This document shows positions 26,081 through 39,273 of a stretch of DNA of 64,000 nucleotides, piece by piece. Numbering within the stretch: the stretch's first letter is position 1; every line of letters starts with the position of its first letter. This DNA comes from Varanus komodoensis. Taxonomy: Eukaryota; Chordata; Lepidosauria; Squamata; Varanidae. The translations under genes and the position numbers were made by a program. The stretch covers positions 21,340,154 through 21,404,153 of the forward strand of contig NW_025336480.1 in assembly GCF_004798865.1 (NCBI RefSeq), written 5' to 3'. Under the pieces are notes generated by a model. The model was not told the DNA's origin and did not search any database. It worked only from the letters and a program-made list of their open reading frames with translations.

Positions 26081-26869
26081 AATACCTCAGATATGCAGAT
26101 GATACCACTCTAGTGGCAGAGAGTGAAGAGGAACTAAAGAGCCTCTTGATGCGGGTGAAGGAGGAGAGCGCAAAAGTTGGCTTGAAACTCAACATCAAGA
26201 AAACTAAGATCATGGCATCCAGTCCTCTCACTTCCTGGCAAATAGATGGGGAAGAAATGGAGGTAGTGACAGAGTTTATTTTCCTGGGCTCCAAGATCAC
26301 TGCAGATGGGGACTGCAGCCAAGAAATTAAAAGACGCTTGCTCCTGGGGAGGAAAGCTATGGCAAATCTAGACAGCACACTAAAAAGCAGAGACAGCCTG
26401 CCAACAAAACTGCGTATAGTCAAGGCTATGGTTTTCCCAGTTGCAATGTATGGCTGTGAAAGCTGGACCATAAGGAAGGCTGAGCGCCAAAGGATTGAGG
26501 CCTTTGAATTGTGGTGATGGAGGAGACTCCTGCGAGTCCCTTGGACCGCAAGGCGATCAAACTGGTCAGTCCTGGGGGAGATCAACCCTGACTGCTCTTT
26601 AGAAGGCCAGATACTGAAGATGAAGCTCAAATACTTTGGCCACCTAATGAGAAGGAAGGACTCCCTGGAGAAGAGCCTAATGCTGGGAACAATAGATGGC
26701 AAAAGAAGAAGGGGACGGCAGAGGATGAGGCGGCTAGATGGGGTCACTGAAGCAGTCGGCGTGAGCTTAAGTGGACTCCGGGGGATGGTGGAGGACAGGA
26801 AGGCCTTGAGGAATGTTGTCCATGGGGTTGCAATGGGTCTGACACGAGTTCGTGACTAACAACAACAAC
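26081..26869 (+). mobile_element. RTE-BovB LINE, 5'-truncated, with 9-bp target duplications
   Basis: The + strand translation begins at the reverse-transcriptase catalytic motif YADD (26092-26103) and continues with SEEELKSLLMRVKEES, LKLNIKKTKIM, DGDCSQEIKRRLLLGRKAM, MYGCESWTIRKAE, LLRVPWTARRSNWS, KYFGHLMRRKDSLEK and GRQRMRRLDG to TRVRD and a TAA stop at 26857-26859. This is the C-terminal part of the BovB polyprotein. One in-frame TGA at 26515-26517 replaces the usual Cys codon after ELW; otherwise the frame is open. The tail is the typical (AAC)n. The direct repeat aataatggt flanks it (26072-26080 and 26870-26878). It cannot move on its own because the endonuclease and half of the RT are absent. 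BovB is abundant in squamates. Confidence 0.92.
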
Positions 26870-26878
26870 AATAATGGT

Positions 26879-28593
26879 TAGTGGTGGCTCTCATATAGCT
26901 GTGATAGAATAGGATTTGAACCTGTGAACGTGGTGCTAAGAGCAAAATAACTGATTTGTTATCTTCTCTGTACCCCTTGCGGTTGATGGGAAGGATACTT
27001 GCAGTTTCTGTCCTGTTTCAGAACAGTCTGGCATGAGGTCAGTCAGTCACATACCCAATTTAGGAACTGCAGTGGAGGGGAGAAACATTAGCAGTTGGTT
27101 AAAAAAGTCTAAATACTGTCTCATTCAATAAATACAAGGGTGTATTCAGTTTACGCTTTTACTCTTGGAAGTTTTCCGATTAATCTTGCAGTGGTTATTT
27201 TATATATACTCCATTCTTGAAGGTGTTCTGATCTTGTGTCTCTTGCTATGTTAATTTTAAATTAATAGCATGTGCACACACACACTCGCTCTACGCTCTT
27301 TTTCATTTTTACAGCTGAAATCAGGGACAAGTCAATATTGTGCCGCCCTACTGGCTTTTCCTTCCCATCCTGCTATGAAGCATAAATTATCACAACCACA
27401 AGTTTTTCATATCAATTACTGCAAATAGAAACAAACAACCTTTACATGACACTTTGACCCTGCCTTGTTGAAGGTGACGCCTAATAAAAACAAATAAAAG
27501 TGAATGTAGAACAACCTTATTCTATATCCATATCCTGGCAAATTGCAAAGGAGGGCATGTGCACACCTCGACACCGATGGATACTGGGGGTTCCCCTGAC
27601 CCTTTATTTCCCAAAATGTGTATTATGTTGGAGAAAGGTGTACGGGTAAGTCATGCATGCCTGATGCCGAAGAAAAGCCTGTTTGTGCCTAATACATTGG
27701 AGAAATTCTTCAAGATCAGTTCATCCATATGAAAATATGACCTCTGTGTTACTGGCAAGGTCAGCAAGACCTGTGGTGTTCTGCAGAATGAGGGCAGGTC
27801 GCTGGAGTTAAAACTGCCTGGGGGCAGGTTTGACTTGCACACCTAATTTTCTAAGATTTAGAAAAACAAACAGCATGCACAGCACAGAATGTGTTAAAAC
27901 TTGTTCTTTTCAGCCAGTGTTCATCTGCTTCCTACTTTTTTCTCTCGTTCAGACACATTTTAGGCTTCCGATTCTTAATTGCTGTTCAAATTATTTTAAT
28001 GTTAAGTAAGTTTTAATATATTCATTTTCTTCATACCCTGTTTACATAATTTTATAGATGGGAGCCTAGAGACCAGCTATTTATATTTCCATCATCTATT
28101 TGTTTTTCTTATCTGTTGTTGGTTATTATTTTTTTGAAAAGCTGTTGGTTTCTGTAATCATAGTACATTCTATGTACTATGTGTACGAGTTAGTTTTTCT
28201 CTTGAATGCTGTTTTGTGTGTCAAGATACATCGAAGAGGTATTTCACTTGTCACCCAGATAATTTGGAGGAAGAACAATTCCCATAACAGTAGTCCAAAG
28301 CTGTATTTAAAGCTTTCTAAGGTTGTATCTAGTGTTGTGCCTTACAGAATGAAAGGGGGGGGGGTCTCCCTTTGCTTCACGTGGACTTGGCTGAATCCTG
28401 TGCAAACACAAGGGCTTTAACGGGACCTGTTTCACCAGCCATGTATCTAGAGCAGATTCCCCCAGCGGTTACGTGTTCTCATAAGAGATCTGATGGAACT
28501 GTTGTAATTAAGGAAGGCAAATTTCCAAACTAATAAACTTTCTGAAGTTATACAATGTCTGTTGTGATCCCACAGAACTTACAGACCCTCAGT
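26879..28593. other. Intron stretch, no recognised feature
   Basis: No gene or repeat family seen. A 10-nt G run at 28355-28364 lies inside. Open frames such as 28100-28420 are chance. Confidence 0.5.
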
Positions 28594-28683
28594 TTATTTT
28601 TTTTTTTTTTGAGTCGTTTCATATGTAGATAGAAATGTATTGGGGGTTTTTTCCATGCTTTGCTTGCCTTGAGCATCCTGTAT

Positions 28684-28770
28684 ACCAGAGGTGGGCAAGA
28701 TACATCCAGTAGTCCCCTTCTGTTCTAGCAAATGTCATGACAGCATCCGAAAGAATTTTGTAACCTCCCC
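28684..28770. mobile_element. Possible hAT MITE end, strongly degraded
   Basis: cagaggtgggcaagatac resembles the hAT MITE terminus cagaggtgggcaacctg, but what follows matches poorly. Confidence 0.3.
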
Positions 28771-30516
28771 AGGTCGTGCTTTTTAGTGGTCTGTAGCACT
28801 AAAAATGGCCCAACTTGCTAGATTGAAGAGTGATGTGCTACCAAAATATGGGGGCAAATTGCCATGCGTATCCTTTTGGGAAGAATGTGAACCTTCAGTG
28901 GATGGCAGCCCATGCAGAGGTGCCTGTGAGGTAATTCTAGGGGGCTGAAAATGGCTCCTGAACACAGCAAAGTTTCTGACACCTGATGTGTGTTGAAAAT
29001 CAGTTCACAAATAGTGACTGTGACTGTATTTACTTTTCTTCGTAGGTCCCCCATCTAAATGATGCGGGTATTGGTAAATACTAACTATGTAAGAGGGAAT
29101 GGCTGCTGTCCATAGCCTACTTAAGCCTGACTAGTTGTAGTATAATCAGCTGGGTTGGTTTGTGGTTTCTGCACTGAGCAAGGCTGTGAGCAAGGCTCTA
29201 ATAACACAAATGTTGTATTTACCCTTTCATAAAACCCTTATTGTTGCTGTTTTTAGTCCGCTTGAATGCTTCTTTTTGGGGATAAATATAGGATATCAAA
29301 ATAAATGATAAGAATTCCATGATTAATGTATGAGGAGGAGAGTGACCAGACTGAAGGCTGTCCATGAGTTAAAGGAGGGAACTTCCACTCGGCACCTAAA
29401 CTCCTATTGTGATGTAGAACACAGTGCAGGGGGAGCCACATGTATGCAGCGGGTTCTTCACCACCCCATCCAAAATAGGCTATTCCTTCCTGCCCCCCCC
29501 CCCCCAGCCCCGTTTTCTCCCCGGCCCCAAACAGCATCCCCCCCCCCCTTCAAATGGACAGCCGAGGAGGGAGTGTGGACACAGCCTTACTCTTCCTTGT
29601 GGAGAAATATTGTACTTGCATAGACTCTTCTTAATGTGCAGTCTGCTTGCTGCTGCTAAATGGGGAGGAAACTGTTCCCATTTTGCACATGTCATTTATT
29701 TCATTTCAATTCCTTTTATGTTCCCAGACTTACCTCTGAAACTGGACATTAATTTCAGGGTTAAGCCCAACCTGGCGAAGCCTTTGGTAGTCTGTCTCCT
29801 TGCAGCAAATGTGGGATATCTCAACCCTACTTTAAATACAAGCCTATCCCATGAAAGACCTTTTATCCATCTCAGTGTTGTCTGTGACAATGTCTCATTG
29901 ACACATTTCTCACTACTTCTGCTGTCTGTCCATGACCACTGTTGGTGTGCTTGAGATTTCTGGTCCACATTGTATGCTTTTGGGCCAGCACATGACATGA
30001 GTAAATGGCATTTACATTTATCAGAGGCATGAAAACACCTATATGGGCAAGTGCCGCGATAACATTCATGACACCATTTTTATGAAGCAGAATGTAGCAG
30101 CTAGAATATCATAGGATATCACGCTTGGAGCATTCCACACTTATGTAGCCTAAGTACCAGTTAGCAGGGTATCTGTAGGGCTGCCTTTTCCTGTATGAAC
30201 CTGACTGGGCAATACATTCAACACCAGTCTTGCTTGTGCTTTCCTGTAGTTTGTACTATAGAAAATGTGGTTGAGACACAATAGGACTGTGCATGTGCTT
30301 GCCCCAAAACATGAGTAGGGAGTGGGCTGTAGCCCCTTTCCCTGACATTTGCATGCATAGTATAAACCTCTGCAGATAAGTGCACCCATCTGTAGGACTG
30401 GGTGCACAGAGGCTCCTGTGTGAGCCAGTCTCTGTGCCTTTGGAGTTCTAACCTGTGTGTAGTCCTCAGCATACACATCAGTACTTGTAAAGGCCCCCTC
30501 TCTGCAGATGTTCACA
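28771..30516. other. Intron stretch with C-rich tracts
   Basis: Contains runs of C at 29493-29505 and 29538-29548 in a locally GC-rich 120-bp part. The long open frames here (such as 29424-29954) come from this base composition and match no protein family. Confidence 0.5.
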
Positions 30517-30772
30517 GAGAACCAGTGTGGTGCAGTGGTTAAGAGCATGGGACTGGGCCTCTGGAGATCTGGGTTCAAGTCCCCTGCTCTGCCATGGAGC
30601 TCTCTCATGACTTTGGGCCAGTCAGTGGCTCTCAGCCCAACCTACCAAACAATAAGACTGAAAATAAGACTGAAAGGAGGAGGAGGAGGAGGAGGGAAAT
30701 TTCATAAGGTCCCTTGAATTTCTTGGAAGGAAAAAAGGCGGCATATAAATATAATAAATAAAATTAAAAATT
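30517..30772 (+). mobile_element. tRNA-derived SINE (Sauria-SINE-like)
   Basis: The A-box region tggtgcagtgg is at 30528-30538 and the B box ggttcaagtcc at 30572-30582, followed by catggagctctctcatgac, tttgggccagtc, a short GGA run, ggcggcatataaatataat and an A-rich tail. Complete head-to-tail order. These RNA polymerase III boxes belong to a SINE, not to a tRNA gene. Confidence 0.85.
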
Positions 30773-31282
30773 ACAGATAGGCTACTGTGAGCGGGGAGGG
30801 TTACTCATCATGGCACCACTGCTCTCACAATGAACTAAGTGATCATGGTAAAGCCTGGCTAAAGCTGTCTTCTATGTTGTGGAATGCTGTCCCCAGATTG
30901 ATTTTTCTGTCTGTATCATTGCAGCACTTCCAGTGTTCAACCCAGAATTGTCCTTTCAAAATAATATTTCGGCTTATTTACTTTGGACTATAGAATTATT
31001 CCTACCACCTTTTATTTTATGTTATTTTACTTTATTTCAGTATGTATTATGTTTCATCATTGTAAGCCATCTTGAATAAACCGGGAGTAAATACCTATAA
31101 GTATATAATTTAGGGCATAAACTTATGCATGTTTAAGACAAAAAACCCCCCCAAAAACACAGTTTAACAAATTTCCATGTTTCCCAGCCAGCATTTGGAA
31201 TACTGGGAATGTTTTCTGTCAGAACTTCCATAAGATAGTTTCTTTAAGATACAAGTAACAGTATCAGCTTAAATTAATAAAG

Positions 31283-31402
31283 TAAACAAAACTGCCTTAT
31301 AATTAGTCAGACCATTGGGCCTTCTAGCCCAGTGCTGTTGACCCTGACTGGCAGCAGCTCTCCAGCATTTTTAGAGAAGGGTCTTTCCCAGAGCTTGAAC
31401 TA
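31283..31402 (-). mobile_element. Squamate tRNA-derived SINE, second family, minus strand
   Basis: gccttataattagtcagacc, attgggccttctagcccag, actggcagcagctctccagc and gggtctttcccagagcttga are the reverse of the same family found at 45.9 and 51.5 kb. The head (tRNA part) is lost. Confidence 0.7.
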
Positions 31403-31649
31403 TGGCTACTCTGTAACATAGTCCATGACTTAAGTCTTACTGTTTCTTAAATTTTTGTTTAGGTTTGAATTACATTAAAACCTAACTGTAGGTGTTGGTG
31501 AGGTAGGTTAGCTTCACTGAATATTATAAAAACTTGGTTTTGTTATCTGATATAACAAGGCTCATCTTGACCTTATAAACCAAATGGAAGAGCTGTGTCT
31601 GTCCATGCTTTGATAGCCTGAACTCCTGTCTTGCTTGACAATTGGCTGT

Positions 31650-31702
31650 TCTGATGGAGATTTGAGTCCAATAACACAATAACATCTGGAAAGCCACAGG
31701 TT
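31650..31702. mobile_element. hAT MITE end fragment
   Basis: gagtccaataacacaataacatctggaaagccacagg (parts: caataacatctggaaagcc, acaggtttc) matches the far third of the hAT MITE. Confidence 0.45.
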
Positions 31703-33300
31703 TCTTACCTGAATATAAGCAATTTTTTCACCTGGTTGTATGTTTGCATGCTTCTAAAATTAGAAAGCCTTGTAAGATGCTGAGGCTGGGTTATGTTTGT
31801 GTTCACTTGAATAAGATTGCATATTCTCTTTGTATTAACTTGTAACAGATGTTTGCAGGTAGCAAGCTCACATAGATAAAGCATCACTTGGTCTTCTCTG
31901 CACTGGAGAGATTCTGCTAGACACAGTGTGAAAGAAAAGGCTGTGGCCAGAGCTAAGGGAATGTAGTACCATTTTATTGGTGGTATGAAAAAGACAACTG
32001 CTTCAGACTTAGGCACTGCATTCTCAGAAGGGGAACAGCTACATGAGTTTTAAAATAATTTTCCATAACAGCCCTCACCACAAGGAGCAATGTAAGTTTA
32101 ACAAATGAAGCAGGGCAAGGTATCTTCCTGTCTTCTTGTACTTCCTTTGTTTCTGATGGTTATATGTCACAGGTGGACTGTAATATTCAGCACATAAAAG
32201 AAAAGGAGGGAGGTACATCAGCTAAAAAAAGCCCGAACTGCTATTCTATCAGGCTGAAATTTCATTGTGCCCCTAAAGCAAAACTGCAGACTGAGTAAGG
32301 CAAGGATCCTGGCTGGTAAACAGCAGACCACCCCACCCCCACTGCCCCCAGGTATGGTTAATTCTCCATGTTCAGACCTGTGAGAGGCAAAGAGGGAGTG
32401 TTTTCAAGCACCTGCGAGGTCTGATTTGTTAAGTCTCACTGCTTCATTGTAGATTGTCAGCAAAATTCTTTGCTTTTGGTCTCTCTAGGCAGAAGAACCT
32501 TGGACAGGTATGACCCTGTGGAGGGCCTAAGCTTTAGGTAGAGCTGTGACATACCATTTTGTATCTGTGCAGTGCTGTTGGGATGATTCCCATGCGTGCA
32601 GACATGTGAAAAAGAACAGTTCTCTACCCCTTCTCAGGTGTTTGATGAGGTGTGACTGGATTTCCAGGGAGTTCTGTGCTATGGAGCAGTTTTAAGAGAA
32701 CAGTTTACTCAGGTGGCTTTTTCCTCATCTCAGCATTGTGCATACAAGTTATCCAGAAGAACCATCTTATGGATGCTTCCTTGTTTTACTGTGGTTAACA
32801 GCATGGCAGCCTGACATGCCAAAATTAAGCAGGTGAATCTTGTCCTGATATGGAGACATGTGCTGGAAAAATGATCCTTACAAATTTCTTTTGCTGTTGT
32901 TAAATGTGCAATGCTGTGGACAGTTTTCTAAAAAATGCTGCTACCTGCTGCTTTTTATTCTGGTAACCTATGGACATAAATCATGTACACAGCATTCTGG
33001 GATCAGTGATTAGATTTTGTATAGCTTTCATTGTTCAGGTCACAGGACAGTTTTGCTAAAAACAGTATTTCATGAATCTCTACCAGTTGAAATTTTGACT
33101 CCCTATTACAGAGCTGTGCCACATGTCACAAAACTGTCATGAAGTTGTTTTCTGAGAAAATGCCCATGTTCCGATGTGGTGCTCTTGTTATTCCTTGGCT
33201 CATTTCAAGGCTCAGGTTTTGTGTTGAAAGCACTTTTGTAGGTCCTACAGTACTGCTTGACTTGACATTGTTTGTGTTTGGATAGGATACTCCATAGAGG
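31703..33300. other. Intron stretch, no recognised feature
   Basis: No gene or repeat family recognised. Confidence 0.5.
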
Positions 33301-33420
33301 AATATCCAGAGGGGTAGCCATCTTAGTCTTTTGCAGCTGAAGCAGCAGCGTCTAGTGGCTTCTTAAAAATGAGTAAATATGGCATAAGCATTCATGGACT
33401 ACTTTGAAGTGACAATCCCC
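33301..33420 (+). mobile_element. Interspersed repeat, 'gtagccatcttagtc' family
   Basis: ggggtagccatcttagtctt, then tctagtggcttcttaaaaatg and ggcataagcattcatggact match a repeat widespread in reptiles (gtagccgtgttagtctg ... gtggcaccttaaagactaac ... gcataagctttcgtggact). The same family is the target of the L2-like insertion at 40.3 kb. Class not assigned. Confidence 0.55.
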
Positions 33421-33777
33421 AACTCCACTCACTTTTCTGATTAAAACAATATGTGTCAGGCTTTTATCATGTGTTGTACCGTACATTTAAACTTCTCTTG
33501 GCAGAAGTAAAAGCTTGTTGGTTTCCCATTAGTTGTTTTTTTAATCACTGTGGATTGTTGAAATGACTTTTTCATAGTAGAACTATAGTGCTGTACTCAA
33601 TTAAAGAAGCTGTGTTCAACGTCTTAAGGTTTTTTTTTTTAATATGGTGATGAATTATAAATATGCAAATTCTACATTTTTCTCTAAAGCTTGCTTTAAC
33701 CTTTTTGTGTAGGTTGTTTGCCTAAGAGACATAAGTGGCAAAGCCATCGGTTACTACAAATAAGTGCCTTGTCTTAT

Positions 33778-33900
33778 AGCAGGTATAGGGAAAACCTGGT
33801 TCCTCAGATGTTGCGGGACCCTCACCACTGCTGCACCCAATATAGCCAGCACTCATAGATGGTGGGAGCTTTAATCTAACAGTATATGGAAAGTCATGAG
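33778..33900 (+). mobile_element. hAT-type MITE
   Basis: Starts caggtatagggaaaacctgg, then tcctcagatgttgcggg, atatagccagcactcatag and gatggtgggagctttaat, colinear with the amniote hAT MITE. The far terminus is poorly kept. Confidence 0.6.
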
Positions 33901-33949
33901 TTCACTCCTTGTAGTGGAATACAATATAATTATCCATGTTCATGCAAAC

Positions 33950-34515
33950 AATGCATTCTACGTGGGGCTGCCCTTGAAGACAGTCTGGATACTTCAGCTG
34001 GTCGAGAACAGAGCCACCAGGTTGCTAACAGGGACCGACAGGTATGAACTATGACGCCAGTCCTTTTCCACCTACTCTGGCTACCAGTTGAAGCCTGGAC
34101 CCAATTTAAGGTGCTGGTGATGACCTATAAAGCTCTAAACAGCTTAGGGCCTAGTTACCTGAAGGAGCATCTCCTTCCATATTTGCCTGCCCACCCCTTA
34201 AGATCTGGGGCAGATGCCATTCTCCAGGTGCCCTCCCTGAAGGAGATTAGGAGGGTGACTACCTGGAGGAAGGGCCTTCTCTGCAGTAGTGCCCCAGTTG
34301 TGGAATTCGCTCCCCAGAGAGGTTTGACTGCCACCGTCACTTTATTCTTTTTGGTGCTAGGCTAAAGCCTTTTTTATTTTCCCAATGTTTTAAGTTCTGA
34401 TTGTTTTAAGTGGAATTTTATTGTTAATTGAATTTTTAGGATGCTGTGTGTTTTATATTTTGTATTGTTAAACCGTCCCAAGACTTCGGTAAGGGATGGT
34501 ATAGAAAAGTTTTAA
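33950..34515 (+). mobile_element. L2-like LINE, 3' end with 3' UTR
   Basis: Translates to the C-terminal region of an L2/CR1-group LINE: FHLLWLPVEAWTQFKVLVMT, YKALNSLGPSYLKEHLLPYL, PLRSGADAILQVPSLKEIRR, after a preceding part resembling GLPLKTVWILQLVENRATRL in another frame. The 3' UTR ends ccgtcccaagacttcggtaa and gatggtatagaaaagttt. It has several small frame breaks and is 5'-truncated. The younger relative is at 40292-41096. Confidence 0.8.
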
Positions 34516-36112
34516 ACAAACTAACATTTTATCTCATAAATTGAAGAAGATTATGAAATGCTGTTTCATAAATTATTTTACAATTTCTATAAATGAAGCA
34601 TTCACTAATCTACCCTTCTTTATCAGTTAAACTAGAATATGGTTGTAAAGGGTCATTTCAGGCTTATCTGAAATGTTAGACTGGGGAAAAGTGAGTTTTG
34701 CTGTTTTGGTTCTTCCTGTCATCAAGTTTTTTTCTCATAATAGTTTAACATATTTCTCCTAGAGTTATTCCTGTTTTCCTTTTAGGGACACTTATTAAAA
34801 AACACCATAGTTGAATCTATGCTGTGAGGATAGGCGCAGGTGATTCTGAGTCAAGTGGAGCCTGAGCTCCTGCTGGTTTCCTCTGACAAAGTCCCACTGT
34901 GTTCAGTTCTTCTGGAAAGGACTGCCGCTTCCAGCACTGGCATAGACTGCTGGCTTCACTCAGATTTGTCTGATACTGAGGGAGGAGCTGAGAATGCTAC
35001 TGCTCAGGTACCACCCAGTGACAAAGACATTGGAGCATTTCATTTTGTGCTATTGCTAAATAAGCAATTATTTACTTATTTAGCATTGCTAAATAGCATT
35101 TAGCATTAAGAGTATTGCTTAATAATACTTCTTTGTTTATATTAAGGAGCAAAGTGTTTTGTCATGTGTTCATTTTTTCTGCTAGGAGCCAGTTGCATGC
35201 ACCACTTGTTTTTGATGCCAGCTTCTGACCATTGTTTTTGACCATTATTTCTCCCAACATGAATTGGCAGCCTAGAAGAAGATGGATCCTAAATATTCCT
35301 TTGCATCTCCTAGAGTCTGTGGAAATCCTTTTTCTTTACTGCACTGCATTAGGATGGCTGCTGCTAATGCTTTCCCCTTTATCTTTGATTTGTTCTATAT
35401 CTGAGCAAGGCCTTCCATGATGCAACACAGTTTTAGCACGAGTCGATGTTAGCTGTAATTTACTTCAAGTTAACACAAGAAATGTTTTTATGTAATGTAT
35501 GTTGATATGATTGAGAATGCCTAAGGTCAGTAGGAAACAACTTCCCTTTTTGAAGAGATGTTTGTTCCTTGAGCCCTTTCACTTAATGCATTCGCTAGCT
35601 AGCTCTAATTTCTCAACTTTCTTTTACACTTACAAGCTGGATCATCACTACTTGAGTCATCAGTCTTCTCAGTCTTGCTGAGATATATTTTATGCAAGCA
35701 TTTGTTCACATGTGCATGCTTGTCGCAATGCTATATCAACTGGAGACTAAATGTGTGAATGAGCATGCGGCAGTCAAAGAACTCAGACAGCATTTTACAT
35801 TAATCTCAGGTTTCTGGTAGAGTTGGTTCAAACATTCAACCTCTAGTCTTCAAGTATTGTCTAATGAGTGACAAGAAATCGAGTGATATACATTACTTTG
35901 TGAAGTGACCTTACGGACATAATTGTCAAGGCTGGCTCTACCATTGGGCAGAGTGAAATAACTGCCTCAGATGGCAAATGAGGGGATTGGCAGTGAGATT
36001 TTGGAGGAGAGGCCCATGCTGATGGCTCTGCACCCACACCCCTGCCCCAAGTTCACCTTCTGATACAGTAGAGATGCCGCTCCATTCTCATTGTTGAAGA
36101 TCGTTTCATCTG
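34516..36112. other. Intron stretch, no recognised family
   Basis: Contains a local AT-rich palindrome at 35055-35084 (gctaaataag / cttatttagc, 10-bp arms) with extra partial copies of tagcatt just after. Otherwise nothing recognised. Confidence 0.5.
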
Positions 36113-36136
36113 CCAGTCCAGTCCAGTCCAGTCCAG
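36113..36136. repeat. (CCAGT)n microsatellite
   Basis: Almost five tandem ccagt units. Confidence 0.9.
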
Positions 36137-36626
36137 CTTTTTTACATTGAATGGGAAGAGATTTCATGTAGCAAAACATATGATGCCAACCCTGACAGTT
36201 GTAGTTGTACTATAGCACAGTTGTGTTGATAGCACCAGCTTCATTTCAGTTGAATTTTGGTTGAGAAAGAACATCTGTAGTGTGTACTGGAATGGAAGCC
36301 ACTTGTAGTTTAGTTACAGCTAAACTACATTATAACAAGATGCATCCATAACATCCCAGGAAAAAATAGGGCAGATGACTGTAATAACTAATGACTGAAG
36401 TAAAGGTAGGCAAAAATAAATGGCTATATTATTGGAGGTATCTTTGGAATAGTATACTGGGCTAAGGATGAAATTCTATGCAAGTTTGAATCCCAAATGA
36501 ATGTGGTTCTTTGAATTGGGCTTTTCCTTTAGATCTAAAGATGGAATATGCATATGATTTGCCTCTGTACCAAAAACACCCAAGATAATGCTGTATTAAA
36601 AACAACCATGTATGTGGCTCAGCTAT

Positions 36627-36672
36627 TTTAAAAAGTTTTACAACTCCCAGCATACCCCAGGGAGTTACAGGC
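36627..36672. mobile_element. hAT MITE core fragment
   Basis: ttacaactcccagcatacccc followed by gggagttacag matches the MITE core only (listed in short parts). No ends. Confidence 0.4.
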
Positions 36673-36999
36673 TGTTCTTCTGTCTAAACTTGCATAGGAC
36701 TGTGCCTTAAATGTATATTTATAAATAAGCATATATTCCTTTTCTCCTATGCAATGTAGTTAAATAACTTTTACTGCTGTTCAGTGACTTATATCCAAAG
36801 ATTCTGCTTATGTAGGTGTTTGTTTCCCCGTGCTGTTGCATGTCTTGGAAGAAGCTACACTGGAGAATCTCTGATCTTGTTCAGTGTATAGAAAAGAATT
36901 AGCTTGAAGTTGGCTAAAAGGGCAGGTGTGGGAGAAGGAGATAATTAGCATTACCTGTGTAGTAGGAGCTTTGAACTAGCATTACAAAATACTGCCTTT

Positions 37000-37450
37000 C
37001 TGGTTACTTTTTCAGTTCTGAATGTAACTTTATCACAAGTCTGTTTTCAGAAACCCAAACGGATTGCTAAAATTATTCTTCACATGTGTTTAGTTTTGCA
37101 TACTAATTCTTCAGCGTGTTACAGCAATTTAGCCATTACTTAAGCTATAGAATTGCTGAGTAATGAACAGAAAACAAAGTAAAGACAAAACGAAAACCTG
37201 CTTCTCAGATTCTAACTATATCAATCTAGACAAGAAACAGTGTGTGTACAATTTTGATATGATGGCCCATATTTACTTCAGATACATTACAGCAATTAGT
37301 TTCTCATGAATGTACTTTGATCATATGATCATTGGTTTACTGTGAATCAAGCCAATTTCTAAATGTTGAAAATCAGGAATAGTTGCCAGAAAGAATCCAC
37401 AGCTTTTTGAGTATGCAAAAGAAAAAGACATCTGGAGCTAGGCTTAGGGG
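37000..37450. promoter_or_regulatory. Candidate conserved noncoding element
   Basis: Repeat-free, evenly AT-rich, with the 14-bp perfect palindrome tgatcatatgatca at 37318-37331 and several TAAT-type homeodomain cores. Inference from texture only. Confidence 0.25.
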
Positions 37451-39273
37451 CATATAATTCAAAGGCACACATATTAATTAAATGCCAAACTTGCATTGAC
37501 CTGTGGGCACTTAAGTGGTCTCTGTGCTTTTAAAAAATATTTCTGAATAGCCACAATCTTAGTTAAAGGTATTCTTAGAAAATAATATGAAACTTACCAT
37601 TTTTTAAAGAGTGAGCACTAGAGGAAACACGTGATTCCATTTTTTAAAAACTTTATGTTTATTGAATAAATTAAATACAGTAAATAAAGTAAAAAATGCA
37701 TTACCTCAAAGGACCATAAATGAAGGCTGTATGTGGCTTTTATTGTTTGAAACAGAGCACAACACTCTAATCTAAAATCCAATAGTTCCTGGCCATAGCA
37801 GATACTTTTATTGTATTAGATTTTTGAGCACAACAACATGCTACCTAAATGTCTTCTTCTAAGGAGCTAAAATGACCTTTCATGTGAGAAATTGGGAGAA
37901 GAGAAGGTTGGGAGGGGGGATGAGCTTAAGTGGAAGGGAGCTTAGAAGACTAGGGCAGGCTTCCATGACAATGGAGCATTGCAGTCTAGGTACATTTTAA
38001 AAATTTTTGAAAGCATTTTCCCATTGCTGTTTCGTACATTTCTTCATCTATACCTACCAAACAGCTTAAACCTGTGTATATAGGCTCTTATCTAAAAATG
38101 GATTGTTACAAGCTGGATTTTGGAATGTGACTTCGTGTGTCTTGTATTCCCTGGCTCTGTAAATTCTAGTGCTTTGTCATTTTCAGGCCTGTGGTAAGAC
38201 TGCATTTTTTTCCAACAGCTTTAATCTAATTTTTCTCAGATAGTCTATCTGCACATCACATCTTTCAGATGTCCTAAATGGTAAGTTTGTAAGCAAGCCT
38301 GCTCAGATCATAGCCTTTTGAAAAATGAATAGAGTGGACTCCTGTGCATGTATTTTAGGAGGGAAATAAACTGGCATGGTGTAATGGCAGTTGATTTGTG
38401 GGAAGGATATTTGTGTCTTGAAAGCACAACTGGGAAGCAAATGTTTTGAGGGAAGCATACAGCATGGTCAGCATTTTTTGTATGGGCCCTTAAATTTTGC
38501 TGCCCCTTTTTAAATTGGGAATGCACAGATGTAAGGGAATTTCTAGTTTAGAACGTTTTGACTCTTCTAGAACATTGCTAACATCTGATGGAACCAATAT
38601 TTCTTCGTTTTCATCATCTTCTGCCATTGGTCTCACACACGGGGCCAATAAATAATATTGACATAGACTATAAGATTCAGGCATTTATACCTTAGTCCAG
38701 TTGTGGACTTTTGATCCATAATGCTATGGAGATAGAGCTGCTTGGTTTCTTTTCCCTGCAGTTATTTTCCCTTGTGGTAGCCATTGTCAGGTTCTTTATG
38801 TATTGGTTTGTTTCCTTTACATGTTAACTTTCTGAACACCACTTCAGATAAGGTTAGATTGGCCCTTTATATGTGCACTTCACTCAGAAGTGACTGCAGA
38901 ACAACAGGGGTACCTAGAGGATCAACCCTCCCGATAGCGTGCTACTTTATAAATTAGATCAAACCATTTGATCATTATCTGGCTGTGGCATCACAGCCAT
39001 GAAATAGCTAGAGGTTCATAACGGCTGCTAACATTGTTGTCTATGGCTAAACACAAAACCCTTCTAAATGTGTGAGGTGTAGATAAGCTGCATCTGTGAC
39101 ACAGAGCCATCATTTTCAAACATATGTATCCTGTGTTAAATCAAGGATTCAGGCCAGAATGAAGTTGTGTTTCTGAAAAATGACTTTCAGAAGGTTAATT
39201 TGAATGTACTGCCTAATCTCTAATGCAATAACTGGACTTTACAGGAGATAGCTCTCTATTTCAAGAGCTATGA
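37451..39273. other. Intron stretch, no recognised feature
   Basis: No gene or repeat family seen. Short AT-rich runs only. Confidence 0.5.

Noticed and set aside
26061-26747. 228-codon minus-strand open frame
   Set aside because: It is the antisense of the BovB reverse-transcriptase frame and resembles no protein itself.
29424-29954. 176-codon open frame
   Set aside because: Produced by C-rich low-complexity sequence; proline-rich translation without family resemblance.
30528-30582. tRNA gene from A and B boxes
   Set aside because: The boxes belong to a SINE with its own body and tail; no cloverleaf with a proper acceptor stem was seen.
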